Of a stretch of DNA of 64,000 nucleotides, positions 62,619 through 64,000 are shown piece after piece (position 1 is the stretch's first letter; each line of letters opens with the position of its first letter). The DNA is from Neisseriales bacterium. Its GTDB lineage: Bacteria; Pseudomonadota; Gammaproteobacteria; Burkholderiales; UBA11063. The stretch is from positions 1 to 64,000 of the forward strand of contig SSGX01000038.1 of assembly GCA_008017155.1 (NCBI GenBank). The letters run 5' to 3'. The notes under the pieces were generated by a model. It searched no databases and had not been told where the DNA came from. It saw nothing but the letters and a program-made list of their open reading frames with translations. The translations under genes were made by a program, and so were the position numbers.

Positions 62619-64000
62619 CTAATGTGATTCAATTGTCCGTAGTTCATAAATATTATATAAGGCGGTACGCTCCAGCCAGCCATTAAAATCTAGTTTAAAA
62701 ATCCAGCTTGGGCAGTCAGAGAAAATGAGCTTACCCTGTGGTGCGCCATATTTTACCGTTTCTTGACAGGTGAGTGCAATCAGACAGTTTTCGTTATCTT
62801 TGCAATCAACTTTAGCCGGGTTATCAATTGGGACTGGGCGTAAATTTAGATGTTTATAAAAATCCAGTATATTCCCACCCTCAGTAAGATAATTAAAGGC
62901 TGTTGGTTGCTGGTAGCGTTTATACATCAGTTCATTAATCCTGATTTGCATGGCAGATGGGAAGAACATCACCACCAGCACACCAAATAGGTTAAACCGC
63001 CAAGCAAAAGTATTCAATTTACGTAGTTTAGGTCCAAGTTGCCAGTTGTACTTTTCTTTGAGAATTTGTAGACTATCTAAAATTACAAATGGCATGAAGC
63101 TCAGTAGCGGGGTTAGAAAGCGTAGTTCCTTATGTCCCACTAACAAGTGTCCGATAATAAATGGTGCCATCACCCAGCTAATCGCATGTTTCGGACGCAT
63201 GATAATAAAATACAGAGCCGCCAAAATATATAATGGTCCATATGGAACTAAACCTGCGATTGAGAGATACATATACCATGGGTCAACGCTAAAGGATGCG
63301 GCTTTACCTTGTAGGATATTGGCTGCAAAATAACGCCACGGTGTGAATACCCAATCACCATAAAACCAGTGATCAATTACTACACCAGCGCCGATTGCTA
63401 AAAATATTCCAATTAAGATTGATAACCAATAAATAGGACACATTCTTTTGATGAAAATTAGCCAAGCCATTAGCCCAACTATCATAAAACCGGTCTGGAA
63501 TCTGGCAACGAAAGACATTCCAATCAAAAAACCAATAGCAAGTAGATTAAGTAGATTCTTGCGTGATTCCATCTGGAATAGCAGACAGAACCCAATTAAA
63601 AATAGTTTGGCAGAAATATTTTCTGATGAATAGCGAATACCATTAAATACTGCAAGCCAGCTAAAAATACTCAGCAACATAAACCATTGCTGTTTGCTTG
63701 GGCTTTTTAATTCTACCTTGAAAGTATTGATAAATAAAATAATTGCGACTAGTGACAATGCTCCAGAAAAAGCTCTAGTGAGGAAGGTTACAAAAAATGG
63801 GTTTGGTTCACTAATTAGTGCAATTAACTTATATAAATAAACAACTATCCATGCCTGAAACGCCGGACGAATTTGATCATAAAATTCCCAAGTTAGTCCA
63901 TGTGGAGAATTTAGATTAAGCTTATATGCCGCAAACTCAAGGATCTGGTAATACTCATCTGGGTGGAGATGTCCGAGAGAAAAAAAAGCTGTGATCAGAT
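62619..64000 (-). CDS. GT22 (PIG-B/Alg9-like) mannosyltransferase, 5' end outside the window
   Basis: A multi-pass membrane glycosyltransferase of the GT22 family; at least 460 residues are visible and the frame stays open to the window edge, so the true start lies beyond 64000. The N-terminal luminal-type motif HLHPDEYYQILEFAAYKL contains the DE pair used for catalysis, followed by LTWEFYDQIRPAFQAW. HWFYGDWVFTPWRYFA and the late GHKELRFLTPLLSF (HKE.RF) are GT22 signatures. Eukaryotic members add mannose to GPI anchors or N-glycan precursors from dolichol-phosphate-mannose. Bacterial homologues exist but few have known acceptors. A shorter ORF beginning with TTG at 63758 is an artefact of reading only ATG/TTG starts. 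Confidence 0.8.
   Translation of the reverse strand, partial: LITAFFSLGHLHPDEYYQILEFAAYKLNLNSPHGLTWEFYDQIRPAFQAWIVVYLYKLIALISEPNPFFVTFLTRAFSGALSLVAIILFINTFKVELKSPSKQQWFMLLSIFSWLAVFNGIRYSSENISAKLFLIGFCLLFQMESRKNLLNLLAIGFLIGMSFVARFQTGFMIVGLMAWLIFIKRMCPIYWLSILIGIFLAIGAGVVIDHWFYGDWVFTPWRYFAANILQGKAASFSVDPWYMYLSIAGLVPYGPLYILAALYFIIMRPKHAISWVMAPFIIGHLLVGHKELRFLTPLLSFMPFVILDSLQILKEKYNWQLGPKLRKLNTFAWRFNLFGVLVVMFFPSAMQIRINELMYKRYQQPTAFNYLTEGGNILDFYKHLNLRPVPIDNPAKVDCKDNENCLIALTCQETVKYGAPQGKLIFSDCPSWIFKLDFNGWLERTALYNIYELRTIESH

Noticed and set aside
63756-63758. TTG as the start of the GT22 gene
   Set aside because: The upstream in-frame sequence to the window edge carries the conserved HPDEYYQ region, so the gene is simply cut by the window.
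1-64000. tRNA, rRNA, CRISPR arrays and the Neisseria DNA uptake sequence GCCGTCTGAA
   Set aside because: None recognised by reading; a tRNA or motif scan would be needed to exclude them formally.

Overview
The window comes from an AT-rich (GC visibly below 40%) Gram-negative bacterium. The gene set points to a low-GC betaproteobacterium, with Neisseriales the best guess. The clues are a neisserial-type porin whose mature end begins DVSLYGR, a PglL-type O-oligosaccharyltransferase, class I polyhydroxybutyrate (PHB) genes, FdxA, an RpfE-like protein next to dapF, and several RND pumps. This placement is inferred from gene content, not computed. I saw no rRNA, tRNA or CRISPR.

Layout. 0-5 kb: the right end of an IS3-family element, a lone putA with its own terminator, then decayed IS982-like and IS630-like transposase fragments. 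4.6-11 kb: a GntR/FCD regulator divergent from a complete, tightly overlapping biotin operon bioB-F-H-C-D-A. 11-14.4 kb: a small lipoprotein, an exported PTP-like phytase, a PAS-LuxR regulator and a FUSC-type exporter. 14.4-17.7 kb (minus strand): phaC-phaA-fdxA. 18-25 kb: a CPA2 antiporter coupled to dapF and an rpfE-like gene, then a repeat-expanded AsmA protein and RluB. 25-28.4 kb: a 1065-residue lipoprotein with six Ig-like repeats and a thaumatin-like C-terminus, the most unusual gene here. 28.5-30.5 kb: a patatin/DUF3734 protein with 3-hydroxybutyrate dehydrogenase. 30.7-34 kb: a porin and PglL. 34-46 kb: one RND adaptor, three RND permeases and a TatT-like TPR protein. 46-54 kb: corA, 5-formyl-THF cyclo-ligase, wbpE-like aminotransferase, PAP2 phosphatase, PLD-like nuclease, midA, trhP and a POT transporter preceded by a possible leader peptide. 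55-64 kb (minus strand): manA with an MHS transporter, a DJ-1/PfpI protein and a small exported protein; then yceI, priA, a phosphoesterase, an SDR and a GT22 (PIG-B/Alg9-like) mannosyltransferase running off the window end.

How it fits together. Carbon storage is split between two sites: synthesis (phaC, phaA) at 14.7-17.7 kb and likely mobilisation (patatin, bdhA) at 28.5-30.5 kb. Envelope functions dominate: porin, RND pumps, AsmA, PglL, the WbpE-like enzyme, GT22, PAP2 and the thaumatin lipoprotein. Two related copies of a small intergenic inverted-repeat element (51624-51759 and a shortened copy at 21129-21188) indicate a non-coding repeat family. Most clusters are closed by clear hairpin terminators, several shared between converging genes.
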